This document shows positions 9,478 through 22,949 of a DNA stretch of 64,000 nt, piece after piece. The stretch lies in the NCBI GenBank assembly GCA_051294375.1, contig CM119267.1:6658367-6722366 (forward strand). The letters run 5' to 3'. The translations under genes were made by a program, and so were the position numbers. Positions within the stretch are counted from its first letter, which is position 1. Every line of letters starts with the position of its first letter. The notes beneath the pieces were generated by a model that worked only from the letters and a program-made list of their open reading frames with translations, was not told the origin of the DNA and did not search any database. Source of the stretch: Paraspadella gotoi. Lineage: Eukaryota; Chaetognatha.

Positions 9478-12399
9478 GAGAGAAGAGAGAGAGTTAGAGA
9501 CAGACAGGCACCGAAGAGAAAGAATGGGCGGAAGAATAACAAACCACTGGAAAAATCCCCGAGTTGTAAAAAAAACCAAAACAAAAAAAAATGGTCGAAC
9601 GAAGAAATTCCGACTTTGGACGTAAATAAAAATATTCCAATATGAAATAATTTTATTATGTTTACGTGAGGAAAACGTAATCAGAACAGGGATGAATTAG
9701 CAAGACTGGAGGTTATTTAATACGGAAAGACTGAGGAAAGAAACATTATACACTTCAACTGATATGGATAGCCAGGTACTCTGGGTAGTGGATAAACAAG
9801 TTCTTGAATTGAAACTTGCAGGGACCTGCTATGTTATAAAATTGGTAACAACCAATATTAAAATTATCAATTATTTAAACTAAACAAGCTATCTTGCCCT
9901 GACTTTGGACAGGCCTTTGGTGGTTTAAGGGTTCCATCATCATCACAAGATAATGACATAGCAGGTGCCCTGCCAAGCTTTCAATCTAGACTCTCCTCAA
10001 GTCTCGTTTATTCATCCCAGAGTACCTGCTTCCCTATATTCTTAGTATCATGTAAGAGTTGACGGAGCCTTAAACCACCAAAGCTATCCAAAAGTCAGGG
10101 GCAAGATAGCTTATTTATTAATACGAATGGATAATTTATATATTGGTTGTAACCAATTTTCATAAGGGAAAAGGATCTTTTTTTTCTTTTTTGCGCCCGA
10201 AAAGGAAGAAAACAAAACGGTCAAGTCAGGTCTCCGTTGAATGCAACCGTGGAAATAAATAACTGGAAGATTAACGAGAAATTATTCTGGAGCAAATTGG
10301 AGAAGGCTGGGTCTGTAGAATAAGAGTTCTCTCGAATAACGAGAAGGCGGGAATAACGGATTCGAACCCTCTCCTATAGTTTTCTTTTTTTTTTTGTCAG
10401 CCTTTTCTCTTTCCACTTATGTCACATCCTCACTTAAACCTTTTTTTCTCTCATATCTCTTTCCTCTTTTCACTATCTTCTCACCTTTCTTCATTTTTTT
10501 TTTACTTCTCTCTCTGATTCGATTTCATCTTCGCACGTTAACTGCCGTTTTCCTCCTCCTTACTTGATTTCCTCGCCATTAACGTTATCGTTCTCATCTT
10601 CGCAAACGCGTTGCTGTTTTCTCTTTGCTCATCTTCTCAACTTCTTTGCTTATGCTCAATTGTCATATCTAAATGTCCTTTCTCTCTTCGTCTCCGAAAA
10701 TTCCCCCTTTCCCGGGGTCCGCTCATCTTCCGATTCTCGTAATTCTCATCTTTCATTTCATCATCGTCCTCGCTTCTGTCGACATAAATTCATCCTCTCA
10801 TCTTCTCTGATAATCTTTCTCCGCTCATCTATTCACTTCAATCGCTCCGCTCATCTCCTCTTCTGCTCATCTCATACTCCCACTGCTCATTAGAGTGGAG
10901 AACTTACGAAAAAAAAAATCAACTAGCTGTTAACTTTGCTGGCGTAAAGGATTCACCTCTTGGGATTCATCATCGTGTACTAAAAATATTTTCATTAAGT
11001 ATATATGTTATGAAAACAAAACCATAATATAAATATCCTAAAATGTAAAATAATTTTATTTGATCGATTCAGATATATCAAACAGATTTAGAAAAAATAT
11101 TAAAGCACGTTGAATAATATTTAGGATGTCTTCAGCATAAAAAATGAGACGTCTGGTGGACTAAAATCCAAACAACCGTTCATCAGCGGCCATTGGTGGC
11201 GCGGAGGCAAGTCATCGCCGCCCAACCCAAAGGTCCGGGATTCTAGCCTAGCGTTTTAGAGGGACGGGGCGCTGAACGCCGCCTGTAACTCGTGTTACAG
11301 CCTGATCCGAAGCTCAGTTGACTGCTTATATTGAACGGTTCTGTCCTAACATACAATAATCATTACTGTCTCTTCATTGGTGGAGCCCGCTTCGAACACA
11401 ACAGCAACACAAACACTTTAGGCGACATGTCTCACACCTGACGATGCACTTTCCGCCCACAACACATCAGGCGACATCGCTCAACTGCTGACGAAACTTT
11501 CCACCACAACAACAATTCACTGAAGAGACGCAACAGACTTCTCTCCTATGGGAGGGGGGGATGTATGGTGGCCTAAAATCCACTAACCGTTCATCAAGCG
11601 GCCTTGGTGCCGGAGACAAGTTCATGTTGGCCTCCCAACCGCAAAGATCCGGGGTTCTAAGCCCGTGGTCGCTTAGCAGTTAAGAAAGGACGGGGTTGCT
11701 GAACCCGCCTGTAAATCGGTGTTACATAGCCTGATCCGAAGCTCAGGGACTGGCTTATATTGAAACGTTCTGTCTCTAACCATACAATAATCATTAACTT
11801 GTCTCTTCCCGACGTTTTTATCCATTTTGTCCACATGAACGTCATAAATATAATAAACATATTGACAAACATTTTAGGATTTTTTCACAGGGCAAATCTA
11901 AATCTTTTTTAAAATAAAAAAAATTAAGGTTAATATTCTATGAATCTTTTCATATTCTCCCACTCTTTTGCTCTTCTTCCTGGTCTCATAATATACATCT
12001 TCCTAATCCTTTCAACTCACTCTTCGCTCAATGTCCTGTCTCATAATATAATTCTTCTAATCCTTTCAAACTCATCTCCTTCGCTCATCTCCTATCTCAT
12101 AATATAATCTTCTAATCCTTTCAACTCATCTCCTTCGCTCATCCCTGTCTTCATAATGTAATCTTCATAATCCTTTCAACTCATATCCATCGCTTGTTTT
12201 TTTCCAATCCTCCTGTCTCATAATTAATCTTCTAATCCTTTCAATCAATCTCCTTCTCTCATCTCCTGTCTCATAATAATCTTCTAATCCTTTCAACTTT
12301 CACATACCCTTACCCTCATCCTCCTTACTTCTTCTTTAATTGTTCCGTCTCTAACTCAGGCCTCGGGCAACCTTTCTTTCCCCCTTTCTTTCTCGCTCA

Positions 12400-12434
<35 letters not shown>

Positions 12435-13713
12435 TCTCTCTCTCTCTCTCGTCTTCTCTCTTCTCTCTCTCTCTCTATCCTGCTGAATTTGGTTTTTTTC
12501 CTCTTTTCGACCTCTTATTTCCTACCCCACGTGGCTCTGACGCCCTGTTTCCCTTCTTTTCGCCCTCTCTCGATTGGCCGCCGGCAGCCAACCTCATAAA
12601 CCATTCATCAAAATTTTCTCCTTTGTTCATCTTGAAAGTTAATTTCCGAAGGAATGTGATTAGAAAAATCCCGGAGTAAAAGCGATAACCGGGAGCGAGA
12701 GAGATAGGACTGGGGAATAAAGGGGAAGAGGGAGGAGGGGAAGACAGGATCTGCGCGAAGAAAGGAGGAATGAAAAAATGAGAAGGGGAAAAGAAAAGTG
12801 AGAGAAAGGCGTTATACTTGGATGACAGATAGAAATTATAGGAGTAGAGAGAGAAAGCGAAGCGAAGGAGAGAGAGAGAGAGATGAGAGAGAGAAAGAGA
12901 GAGAGAGAGCCCGAAGAGAGGCATATGAAGAAAGGTATAAAAAATGGGAGAACAAAATTAAGGGAAAAGATAAAATTGGATTTTTGATTCGGGTTTTTCA
13001 TAGCTACAATCAAAGACTTCTGTATTTCTCTCAGCAGCAAAAAATTCAAACTTTTTTTTGTTTTTTTGAAAGATTAATAACGCCATATTTAACGCCATAA
13101 ATAACTCGTTTATTTTCCTAATTTCCACACAAAACAAATATGAACGGGGTTTCTATCTATTGGGTTAAATTTCACTTAAGTGATTGAGAAAACAGCCACT
13201 CTCACCAGAAATAGCAGAAGAAATACTGTAAAATATGAAAAAAATAACCTTATGTTCTGTTGGAAAGTAAAAGATTGGTGTAAGACAAGCATGCCGTTAA
13301 CTTTTCATTGAATTGTAACAATAACAAAAACTAGCCCGAATTCTTGGAAAGTTGTCGTCTTTCGTATCGTCCGCACATATCGCTAGATTCGCGTCATGTC
13401 TCGTCCTCATCGAATCCTCGTTCGTCCTTTTTGAGCGTCCGTTGGGCCGTTTCGTCGTCGTCCGTCGTCGCCCGGAGGAAAACATTAAGACGAATTTCCA
13501 TACAGGCGAGTATCTCATATATGCAAGTATGGCGGTTCTGGAAAGAGAGAGAGAGAAGATGATGAGAGGAGAGAGAGGAGAGAGAGAAAGAGAGAGAGAG
13601 AGAGATTCCGGGAACGCAGGGCAAGACCGGAGAGTGCGGGAGCCTCTGGGACCTAGCGTGGGAGGGTGAGGAGGAGAAAGAGAGAGAGAGAGAGAGGAAG
13701 GAGAGAGAGAGAG

Positions 13714-13757
<44 letters not shown>

Positions 13758-16001
13758 AGAGAGAGAAAGAGAGGAGACACGTACTCAGTAAGTTTGTTTT
13801 CAAATGCTTTTTTTAATTGAAAACAATTTTTTTCCACTAACCATAGATTTAAAAATACGAATATGTATGTATTTTACAGCCTTAAGTAGCGGTAATTTCG
13901 AACATGTACTACTCAATATCATCTCAGAATACAAATTTAATTATTGAATTAATACAACGTCAAGTATAAGTCTAAGTATAGTCCAAGTCTAGTCTGCTTA
14001 CTTTTAAAGTCTTAACATTCAACTTTCACAAGAGGACGAATTATTTCAGAATTTGAAGTTCCACTCGGGCGCGCCCCATCCAAGTCCTGACTTGATTAGA
14101 TCATTACGGTTAACGGAACGCCTGGGGCGACGCAGTATCAAAAACAATATCTACTAGAAATATTGTTAATACCATTATTGAATATCTCTCTAAACCTCCC
14201 GACGACGATGGTTGATTAATGGAATCGTGTTGTGACGTTCGAAGGAGGCGAAACGAATGACTTTCACAGGGTGAGACGACGATGACGACGACGACAACGA
14301 GACGATACGACGACGACGACGACAAACGACGAGCGTCGTCTTTGGTTTGGCCCTTGAATCATTAAAAAAAAAAAGGATGGAAATATAAACTTAGGAACGA
14401 GATACTCCTGTTAATAAACCGGTTCTTTGGCGTTCGCGTTGAAGCGTCGTCGTTGTCGTTGTCGTTTGTCGTTTCGTTGTCTGTCGTCGTTTGTCGTCGT
14501 CGTACTCGCCTACATCGGCATTCGCCTCGTGTTTTTTTTTTTCTATTCTTTCCCCGCGAAGCATGTCTTCGTCGTTGTTTTTTCTAGTAGTTTCTTTCAC
14601 ATTAGTTTTTTGTTTATAAATTTTTAAATAGAAACTCACGAATCATATGATATTTATTTATTTCGAATTTATTAAAGCTATATTTTATTAAGCTCGATCA
14701 TCTTTTTCCAGACATTGACTGTAGATTCAAAAGCTTTTGGCTTTAAAGTGTCAACAATAGTTGCAAAGTGGCATATCGCTATTTCGGCCATTTCTCAACT
14801 TGCCCACCTGTCATTTCTAGCTGGAAAAAACATTCATTTTTTTCCCCCCCGTTTCGTCCCGCTAAGGAAATCTTCCATTGCCGCAATGCCAACGCTTATC
14901 CTCGTGCCCATGCTCGTCAATCAGTATTGGCTGTTATTTCTGTCAAGCGATTACCTCTCGCCCATTGTAGGCGAACATCCATTATATCGGTCAGCGGACG
15001 CATTTCCCCCCATCACCCCTCCAGCGCATTCGCCAAGTTGCGGCCGCGGAGGGAATTCGCTCAGCGAAGAATCCTCCGCTTCCCATTGGTCGGTTCTTCG
15101 CTCGCGCCCGCGGCATTCCGCATCCTCGGCCCTTTTTATACCACCCCCCTTATTCGGCCGGCCCCTCTTCGCCCCGCGTTCTTCAACCGGCCGAGGATTC
15201 CCGCCCCCTGGAGAGTCGCGCCCTCTCGCGTCTGCCCTTGGTCTCGTTTCTGGCGCGGGTGTCGAAGGTTGAGAATGCCGACTCGTGACGTCTCGCAGTT
15301 GGTTTTTTTCTTCTTTCGTTGTTGCTTTTCTTTACTGACGGTCACTGGCTGGAATTCTTAAAAAAAGGCGGAAGCGCGAGGACAATTTTTGCGGAGTGCA
15401 GTGCGGGGGCAAGAGGGGAAAGTAGAGATGGGGAGAGACGAATGAGAGATTAATGTGAGAGAGAAGAGGGGGGGGGGATTTTTAATCGCATTCATGATAA
15501 GTCGATTAAGTCATTACAAGATCCGCCTTAAATGAAGATTTTCAACGCCCTTCAATGAGTAATAAACAACAAACTTTTTTTTCTTCAAAAAATTTAATGA
15601 ACGGAGAGTCCGATTTAAGTTTTACATGAAGCTTCTCATTCAAAAACGTTGAACTTTTTTTTTTAACTAAAAATTCGTTTAGCTTTCACGGGCTTTCCAG
15701 AATCTCGCGTCCCTTTTTTTTTCATTTACGTATATTTATTTTATTCGAAAAAGGTGTTGAAGTGCGAGCGCTGTATAGTATATCATCTTTCGTAGTACTT
15801 ATTTCTAAAAAAACATTTTTCCCCCGCAACTCTCGACCTAAGATCCTCGCGGATCGAGACCTCACCAAATTCACCTCAACCCATGGGACTCGGGCGGAAA
15901 AGGACGGCGTTAATAGCGAAGCTCGCGCGTTGTTCTTTCGCCGCGGCGTTTGTTTTTTTTTTTCAGTGGTGGGGGGTAGGTCTGCTTCCGGCGTCGTTCA
16001 C
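7916..16001 (-). repeat. Right (noisy) arm of giant inverted repeat 1
   Basis: This is a reverse-complement copy of 1-7775 with frequent one-base insertions and deletions. The regular 54-bp repeat of the left arm becomes irregular here, and CT/GA tracts are broken. Mirrored landmarks are the GC-rich block (about 14880-15420), the 54-bp minisatellite (about 11960-12300) and the LTR element (11154-11810). The indel-dominated difference suggests uncorrected long-read sequence rather than an evolved duplicate. No independent gene is annotated here. Confidence 0.85.
11154..11810 (+). mobile_element. Mirrored noisy copy of the TRIM-like element
   Basis: The reverse complement of 4066-4703 with many indels. 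The primer-binding-site region reads with an extra G and the polypurine run is retained. It is probably not an independent insertion. Confidence 0.7.
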
Positions 16002-19000
16002 CTTCTTTTTCAAACGACGTTTCCGCCGACGCTTTTTTCCTTTTCTCCTCTTCCAACTTCTTTCTTCTCTTTTCCCAGCGGCGCAAGTTTTACTTTTCGA
16101 GTTTCTTTTTATCCCTTTTTTTTTTTAGGCGGCGTCGTCGTCTTAACTATTTTCTTTCTTTCGTTTTCAAGTTTTCTTTCTCTCCTCACCCTTTCCTCCT
16201 CCTCTTTCTACTCCAACCTTCTATCCTCCTACTTATTTCGTTTTAGTTTTCGGGTAACTTGTGCCCGATTCTCCAGATGATTCTCAAAGTCTAATCGTGA
16301 CAGGTTTTATTTCTCCCCAAGTAATATCATTACATTTTTTTTATCAAAGCCATGACCGGCGAAGCCGGTCAGGCTTGATATTGATTCGGGTGACTTCTTT
16401 GTGACGTCGTCGTCGTCGTCGTCGGCCGTCACGGCTGTTTTTTTACTATAAAGTACTACGCTTTTAATAGGTTTGGCTTTGACTTACCGTTTTTTTTAAA
16501 ATAAACAATTATTATAAATTATGATAGAGTTTTACAAAGTGGTGGCAATCATATTAAGTTAAATTTAGATATGGCTTCTCAATTTAAAATAGCTTTGATA
16601 TTTTCTCATTACATTCTGGATTTAAAGTATTTTTTTTGTTTGAAATTTTCACTTCATTATGATTTACTTCGCAATATGCTAAATGAGATTATAGTACTGA
16701 TTATAAAACCAAATTAGTATATAGAAATGCTTTTTAAGCTAATTTACATATTGGCAGTATATAATATTGAAGATGAATTCAAAAAATTTTTTTTAAATTT
16801 CTAATAAAAATGGGAACTCAAAGGATTTTTTTAAATGAGAAGCTATATCTTAATTTTAATACCCAAATAAAAATAAATCATTTTACAAGCTGCGACTTGG
16901 AAAAATTGAAAAGTTCAACTTGTTAAACCATTGTAACATTTTTTGCCTTCTTTTATTTATTTTTTTTAATTATATATATTTTTTTTAGGCGGCTGCCTTT
17001 TCTGAATCGTTTTAAAAATCGAGTTCAGTTTCTTCTTCTGTCCTCTCTTTGTGTGCGAATCTCTTTGCGTGATCGTTCCGTGATTATGGGAAAAATTCTG
17101 ATTATTTTTTTCTTCAAAAAAAGCATATAATTTGAATAGGCGAGGCGCCTTTTTTGAATCGTTTAAAAAAAAACGAGTTCAAGGCTCTCTTCTCTCTCTC
17201 TCCCTCCGTCCTCCCCCTCCGTCTCTCTCTCTCTTCTCTCTCTCTCTCTCTCTCTCTCCTTTTTTACAAAAAAAAATTATTCACTTTGTTTTAACCACCG
17301 TTTTTTGAAAAATTCTTATTATTTCTTTCCTTTAAAAACTTTTATTATGCCATTTATTCCGCGCTTCTCTTTCTCAATACAAATCCCAAATTTAACATCT
17401 AATTTTTCGTGGATTTTTTTTGAGAAAAATGTGAAAGAATAACTTACTTGACCTGGAATTTCGTGGCCCGTTGCGGGGCAACGAGTAAACACTGTCGAAG
17501 GACGTGACTAATAAGCGTTTTGATGGCACGGAACGTTACGTGTATAAAAAAAAATCAACTTGACCCGAGATCACGCCGATATAGAACAAGAGTGACTAAT
17601 ATTGCGTACGTTGGCGGGAAAACTTTCTCTCTCTCTCTCTCTCTCTCTCTCTTTACTCCTCTCTCTCTCTCTCTCTCCTCTCCTCTCTTCTCTCTTCTCC
17701 TCTCTCTCTCTCTCTTTTTTTTTTAACAAAAAAAAATTTAAACTTGTAAACGAGCTAACGAGTTCCGGCTCTCTCTCTCCTCTCCTCTCGTCTCTTCTAA
17801 TCTTTCCTCTCTATCTGTTCTCTCTCTCTTTTCCTCTTTCTATCTCTTTTTTTTGTACAAAAATAATTTTAGTCACCATTTTTTTTTTTCACCTCCGTCA
17901 TTAAATACAAACGGAGTTCCGGCTCTCTCTATCTCTCTCTCTCTCTTTTTTTTTTACAAAAAAAATTTTTTAGTCACTTTTTTTTTTCAACAGGCGAACG
18001 AGTAAACGAGTAAACGAGTTCCGGCTCTGTTCAGCTTTTTCTCTCTCTCTCTCTCTCCTCTCTCTCTTCGTTCCTCCTCTCATTCTCTCCTGTCTCTCTC
18101 TCAAATGTACGATCGTTCGTTTTTTGCAAAATTCTTATTATTTTTTTTTCCTTCTAAAACTTTATTATCGCCATTTATTTTTTTTCTCTATACAAAATAC
18201 CAAATTTACAATCCGAGATTTTTATGGTATTCATTTTAGAAAAAATGCAGGCAATGTCCACATGTTACATCAGCTTGCTTGCCTGTACTATAGATGCTAT
18301 ATGTCCGGCATTTGCGCCGGCATTAAATTAAATTACATAATATCAACACTTTCTAACAAAACAAAATTTTTTTGTTTTTTGTTTATTTACTGTAACTTTG
18401 GAAACCGGGTCGGCCCATATTGGCAAAATTAATATCTAAAATAAGGAGTTGAGAAGAGAGATATTTGTCCAAATTAATACATTACTTTTTTTGTTATTCT
18501 AACAATTTTTAAAAATTTTTAAAATTGTAATTTTTTTTATGTATTATTTAATCATTTTTATTCTTTTTTAAATAATTAATTTGAAGTTGGGATAAATATT
18601 TATAAATTAGTTTAAATATGCAAATATGAAATTTGCCCCTCGGTCTGGTTTCTTTCTTTAAAAAAAAGACAACAATCTAAATTTCAATTCAAGATTAAAA
18701 ACTTTTTTAAGATGAGGAACATAAAATTTTTTTATAAGTAAAAAAAATATTAGAAAGAAAGAGTTCGTCCCTACTCAGATACGGTCGAAACGAGTTCAAG
18801 CTCTCTGCAGGGCGGTCCAGCTTTCTCTCTATCTTTTCTCTTCTCTCCTCTCTCTTCTCCTCTCTCTTCTCTCTCTTCTCTCTCCTTTTTTTTTCTTAAA
18901 TCTATTTAATTTCGCCATTTATAATTCCGCGCTTTTCTCATACAAAATCCAAATTTACATCGAATTTTCGTGAATTTTTTTTCTAAAAATTTTGATTATT

Positions 19001-19427
19001 CTTTATATAAAACGAGAGTGAAAACGACCAGCCTCTCTCACTTTTCTCTCTCTCTCTCTCTCTCGTTCTCTTCTCTTCATCATACACGCATTTTTTTGTT
19101 TTATTTACCGATGAATGCTCAATCGCGTCATGAATGACTATCATCCGGCATCAATGAATGATTTCATCATATCAATGAAATGATTATCATCCACATCAAG
19201 CAATGACTAGTCATCTGCATAATCATTGGATTTCATCACTCAGTTATTTATATCTTCGCATCAAATTAATTGGTTATCATCGCATCAATATTTAGTTATC
19301 ATCGCATTAATATTTGGTTACCATCGAAAGCTGCTCGATCCCTATTGCTTTTAGATTTTTCCCCCTAAAAATTCTGATTGCGTTTCGTTGCGGGGAAAAC
19401 TGGTCCAGCCAGCCTCTCTCTTCTCTC

Positions 19428-19463
<36 letters not shown>

Positions 19464-19850
19464 CTCTCTTTCCACACTCATACACGCATTTGTTTGTTTA
19501 TTTTACGATGAATGAATGACTATCATCGCATCAATGAATACTATCATCATGGCTTGATCCTTATCGCTTTTAAGATTTTTTTTATTTGTTTTTTTTTAAA
19601 TATTTCTTTATCTCTTCTCGCCATTTTGTGACTCCCACCTCGTTCCTTATTTCTCCCTTTTCCTTCGTCGTCTCTCTCCTTCCTTCGCCAATTTTACGCG
19701 TCGAGTTTTCGCGACATTAGAGAGTAATATTCTCTCTCTCTATCTCTCTCTTTCCCTCGGCTCTCTTCCACCTTTATTTTTGTGGAAAATGGAGCGAGAG
19801 AGAGAGAGAGAGAGAGAGAGAGGAGGGAGAGTCCAGTATCCCTGAGTTTC
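16002..19850. other. Noisy AT/CT-rich region, no gene; possible mirror of sequence left of the window
   Basis: The texture (broken CT tracts, erratic homopolymers) matches the noisy arm. Because the mirror has used up position 1 by 16001, this stretch may be the reverse complement of sequence outside the window. It contains a loosely repeated unit at about 17140-17430, 17750-18240 and 18780-18990 (CGAGTTC-CT tract-TTTTACAAAAAA-GCCATTTAT). It also has degenerate CATCGCATCAATGAAT-type repeats at 19100-19345. No credible coding sequence was seen. Confidence 0.5.
16342..16380. other. Strong two-part hairpin
   Basis: Outer arms TATCAA(A)GCC and GGCTTGATA enclose inner arms GACCGGC and GCCGGTC around a GAA loop. 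The AT-rich surroundings make the GC-rich stem stand out. Confidence 0.6.
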
Positions 19851-22380
19851 AACAATACATTTAAACTGAGATATTTTGATATGAAGAGTTAGCTCGTCAC
19901 TAAATCTACTACTTAATGGCCCAGGAAAATCAATATCGATGCGAATGTTAATGTTAATGGGTTTTGATGAGAAATATGACGAGGGCTTTTCCTTATAGCG
20001 AATAAAACTAATATTTTTTCCATTCTAGTTACGGTCACATCGGTAAGCTATCAACAAGTGTCCATTCGAACGTTATGACAACTTATTATGCACAAATAAT
20101 CAATCATAGTATGATCTAAACTATTTCTATAACTAAGTAAGTAAGAACTGATGATTTTAACGCTGAAACGAAAAACCTAACTAGTCTTTATTTGTGTGAA
20201 ACCGTAAAACCGAGAAGCATATCGTTACCGTGTGGCCGCATAAAAAATGGACGAATCAGAGCGCGAAAACCACTGATTATCGTCATTAGGAGTCCCTACG
20301 CGGTTCTTAGAAATCGAGGAAGACTTTTTCATGGAGAATTTTGTTAAAATCTTGACTAACCAAATAATGTCAACGCCCCTGGAAAAATTCAGTAAAATAG
20401 ATGTACACTCGATTCTCCGATCCTGTTGCATCTGAAGGGATCGCATTTTTTTTTCTCTTGAACAAATTAACATCATTTGACATCGACATTCGACAATGGA
20501 CTGGTACCGCTCGGGAAAATATTTTTTGATGCAATTTTTATAATATAAATAAGGGATTCTCAACTTCAATACAGAATGTCAACGCATTTAAGGTATGTTT
20601 GTCCTTACAATAACTCGAATTCAGGTAATCTGATAGCAAATGTTGAAGGGCTCTCAAAATTTTTCTTTACATTTCATTTGGTTTATTTGAATATGATACC
20701 CGATCAATGTTAAAGTGAATTAGTCCATTTTGGTGAAATTTTTATTTAAAGTAAAAGTAAAAGAAGGGAGCAACGTCGAATTCGAGACCGCAATTTTTAT
20801 ATTGCGAGTAAACCGAAGAGAAAAAGCTTTAACTTTAAGTTTGGTTCCTTTTTTTCTTTTTTTTTCGCAACCCAAACGAACCAAGTATGAAACACGCAAC
20901 CCATGCAAACCGCCCCGCAGCTTTGGTAAGTCTTTACAACTGTGCTCTCTCGCTTTGGTGAGCTTTTTTTTTCAACCCCTGGTTACTTTTTAGCAAGCTT
21001 TTTACCGCTTCGCTCTTATTTTGTTGTCAAGCAACGAACTGCCGTAATTTTTCCGTTACGCGCCGGATTTATTTTTTTTTGTTATGCTTTCCAAGTGTTA
21101 ACGGCTCCACTGGCGCCGCTTATATTTTTTTTAAAAAGAACTTTTTTAAAAGAATTCCATCGAACGGCCACGTTTTCGTCGTCGTCATCTTTTTCGTCGT
21201 CGTCGTCGTTGCCGTCGACATCTATCCATTGCCCCTCGTTACGTCGCCCGGTCGTACATTTGCTGAATTAAATTTTGGACCCTGGCTTTCCGCTTCGAGA
21301 CTGTTTTTTTTTAAGCAAAAAAAATAAAATGATTATATTTAATATTTAAACAGATTGAAATAAACAGGGGAAAATTAAACAAAAAGAATTTTATATTCCT
21401 TTACTATTCAGTTGACGCTTTCATGACGTCACTAAGCCATTTCATCAGAAAGTTTTTTTTTCTAAATTATAATAATTAAATGATAGATATGTAAAATGCT
21501 AGCAACTGTACAACGTATACTACAGAAAACGGATGACCTAAAAAATAACAGAAAATATCTACCCCTGGAAAACAATATAAAAAAAAATAAATTAAAATAA
21601 AAAAAAACGGAGGGAAATGGAGAAGGTTATAAATCATTTGGAACGAGCGTTGGATGTTGGAATCCCAGTCGTATTTCTCCATAAAGTAGGTCCGGGCGGA
21701 GCCGACGTTGAAGATGGTGGTGGTGGGAGGGCTGGGAGATAGAGGTGGGTGAGGATCTGAATTCGGGCTCGTTTGACGGGCGGTGGGGGCCGTGAGAAAT
21801 AGATAGAATGGCGTCCATCAAGAGGTGAGAAAGAAAACCGAGCGTAATCTGACAGGAGGGTAGGAAAAGGGTCAGGATAAGAAAAAAAATAGGGAAAGAG
21901 TAAGGAAAGGGTAAGGAAAAAATAAGGAAAGGGTGAGAGAAAGGTAAGGTTGAAGGTTTTGGGAAATTAGGACAGGTCGAGAAGTGAACCGACGTTTAGT
22001 ATTCGGAGGAGAAATGATGAGGAAGAGAAAGAACCGTTGATATATGTTGGATTGTTGGTTTGTTGAATGAGTGAAACTGGAATGTTGATGATTATCATAA
22101 AAAGGATGATGATGACGGTGATTGTGTGAGGGTGATTGATGACGATGATCGTTATCGAAAGATCACGCCCGACCCTAAAAAAAACTTTTATAAATCAAAA
22201 TAGAGTTTCGACAACGGTAGTTACTGTATAAATACTTGTGTAATTGTGTGTTATATAAGAAATTTAGAATACAAATACAAATACAATAAAGAAAGGCGCC
22301 ATCTTTATCTACAAAACCACGAACAATTTAACAATGAAAATCCGATAAACATTGAGTGGAACCGACCTCGAACATGTCCC
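19850..22380. other. No gene seen; clean AT-rich sequence
   Basis: Clean sequence resumes near 19850. It includes a short GTC array (about 21176-21225), a poly-A/T-rich area (21300-21620) and an AAGGGTAAGG-type purine stretch (21860-21950). The longest frames (114 aa minus at 20225, 109 aa plus at 20942) have no recognisable domain. Confidence 0.5.
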
Positions 22381-22399
22381 TTTGCGCTCGCGGGCCGAT

Positions 22400-22700
22400 C
22401 CGAGATAAGGGGATGATTCCAGGGAGGCGTTGGCGGCGCTGGCGGCGCTGGCGGCCCTGGCGCTGTCGTCTTGTCTACATTCGCCCGTCATCGGCGCAGC
22501 ACCTTCGTCGCCGAGGGAGCCGCTGCCGCCCCGGGTAACGCCGACGCCTGGGCTGCTGTTGGAAAGAACCGTATTGGAGAAGAGAGAGATTAAGGCGGCG
22601 GCGTCGGTGCGGCGTCGGCGCGGCGTCGGCGACGGCGCCGTGGGGGCGGCGCGGCGGCAGCGGCGGCGGGACTCCAGATTCGACCGAAGGTAAACGATTT
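22400..22700. other. CpG-rich block with a donor-like GT site
   Basis: A very GC- and CpG-rich segment containing GGCGGCGCT repeats and (GGCGTC) runs. Plus-strand frames stay open to about 22690, where CGAAG|GTAAAC looks like a 5' splice site. It could be a 5' exon or promoter island of a gene not otherwise visible. The encoded residues are low complexity (Ala, Arg, Pro), so no product is named. Confidence 0.25.
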
Positions 22701-22861
22701 TCTCGAGTGTAACGGGGATTTTTTTTTTTTGATTAATGAATGAATAACAATGGCGGAGAGTTAATGTTAATACGGAGAATGAAATGTGTCGCGACGGAAG
22801 TACGAGTTTATCATCCCTATGAATGAAAGAAAATAATCTCGGAATGAAATATAAACCAACT

Positions 22862-22864
22862 CAG

Positions 22865-22942
<78 letters not shown>
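22862..22942. repeat. (CT)n microsatellite, about 80 bp
   Basis: A nearly perfect CT run. Confidence 0.95.
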
Positions 22943-22946
<4 letters not shown>

Positions 22947-22949
22947 CCT

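Noticed and set aside
10340-10400. tRNA gene suggested by GAGGGTTCGAATCC on the minus strand
   Set aside because: The T-stem pairs poorly, no acceptor or anticodon arms can be drawn, and the sequence is noisy.
20140-20175. Hammerhead ribozyme: CTGATGA followed by GAAAC
   Set aside because: The 10 bases between them cannot form stem II, and no stems I or III are visible.
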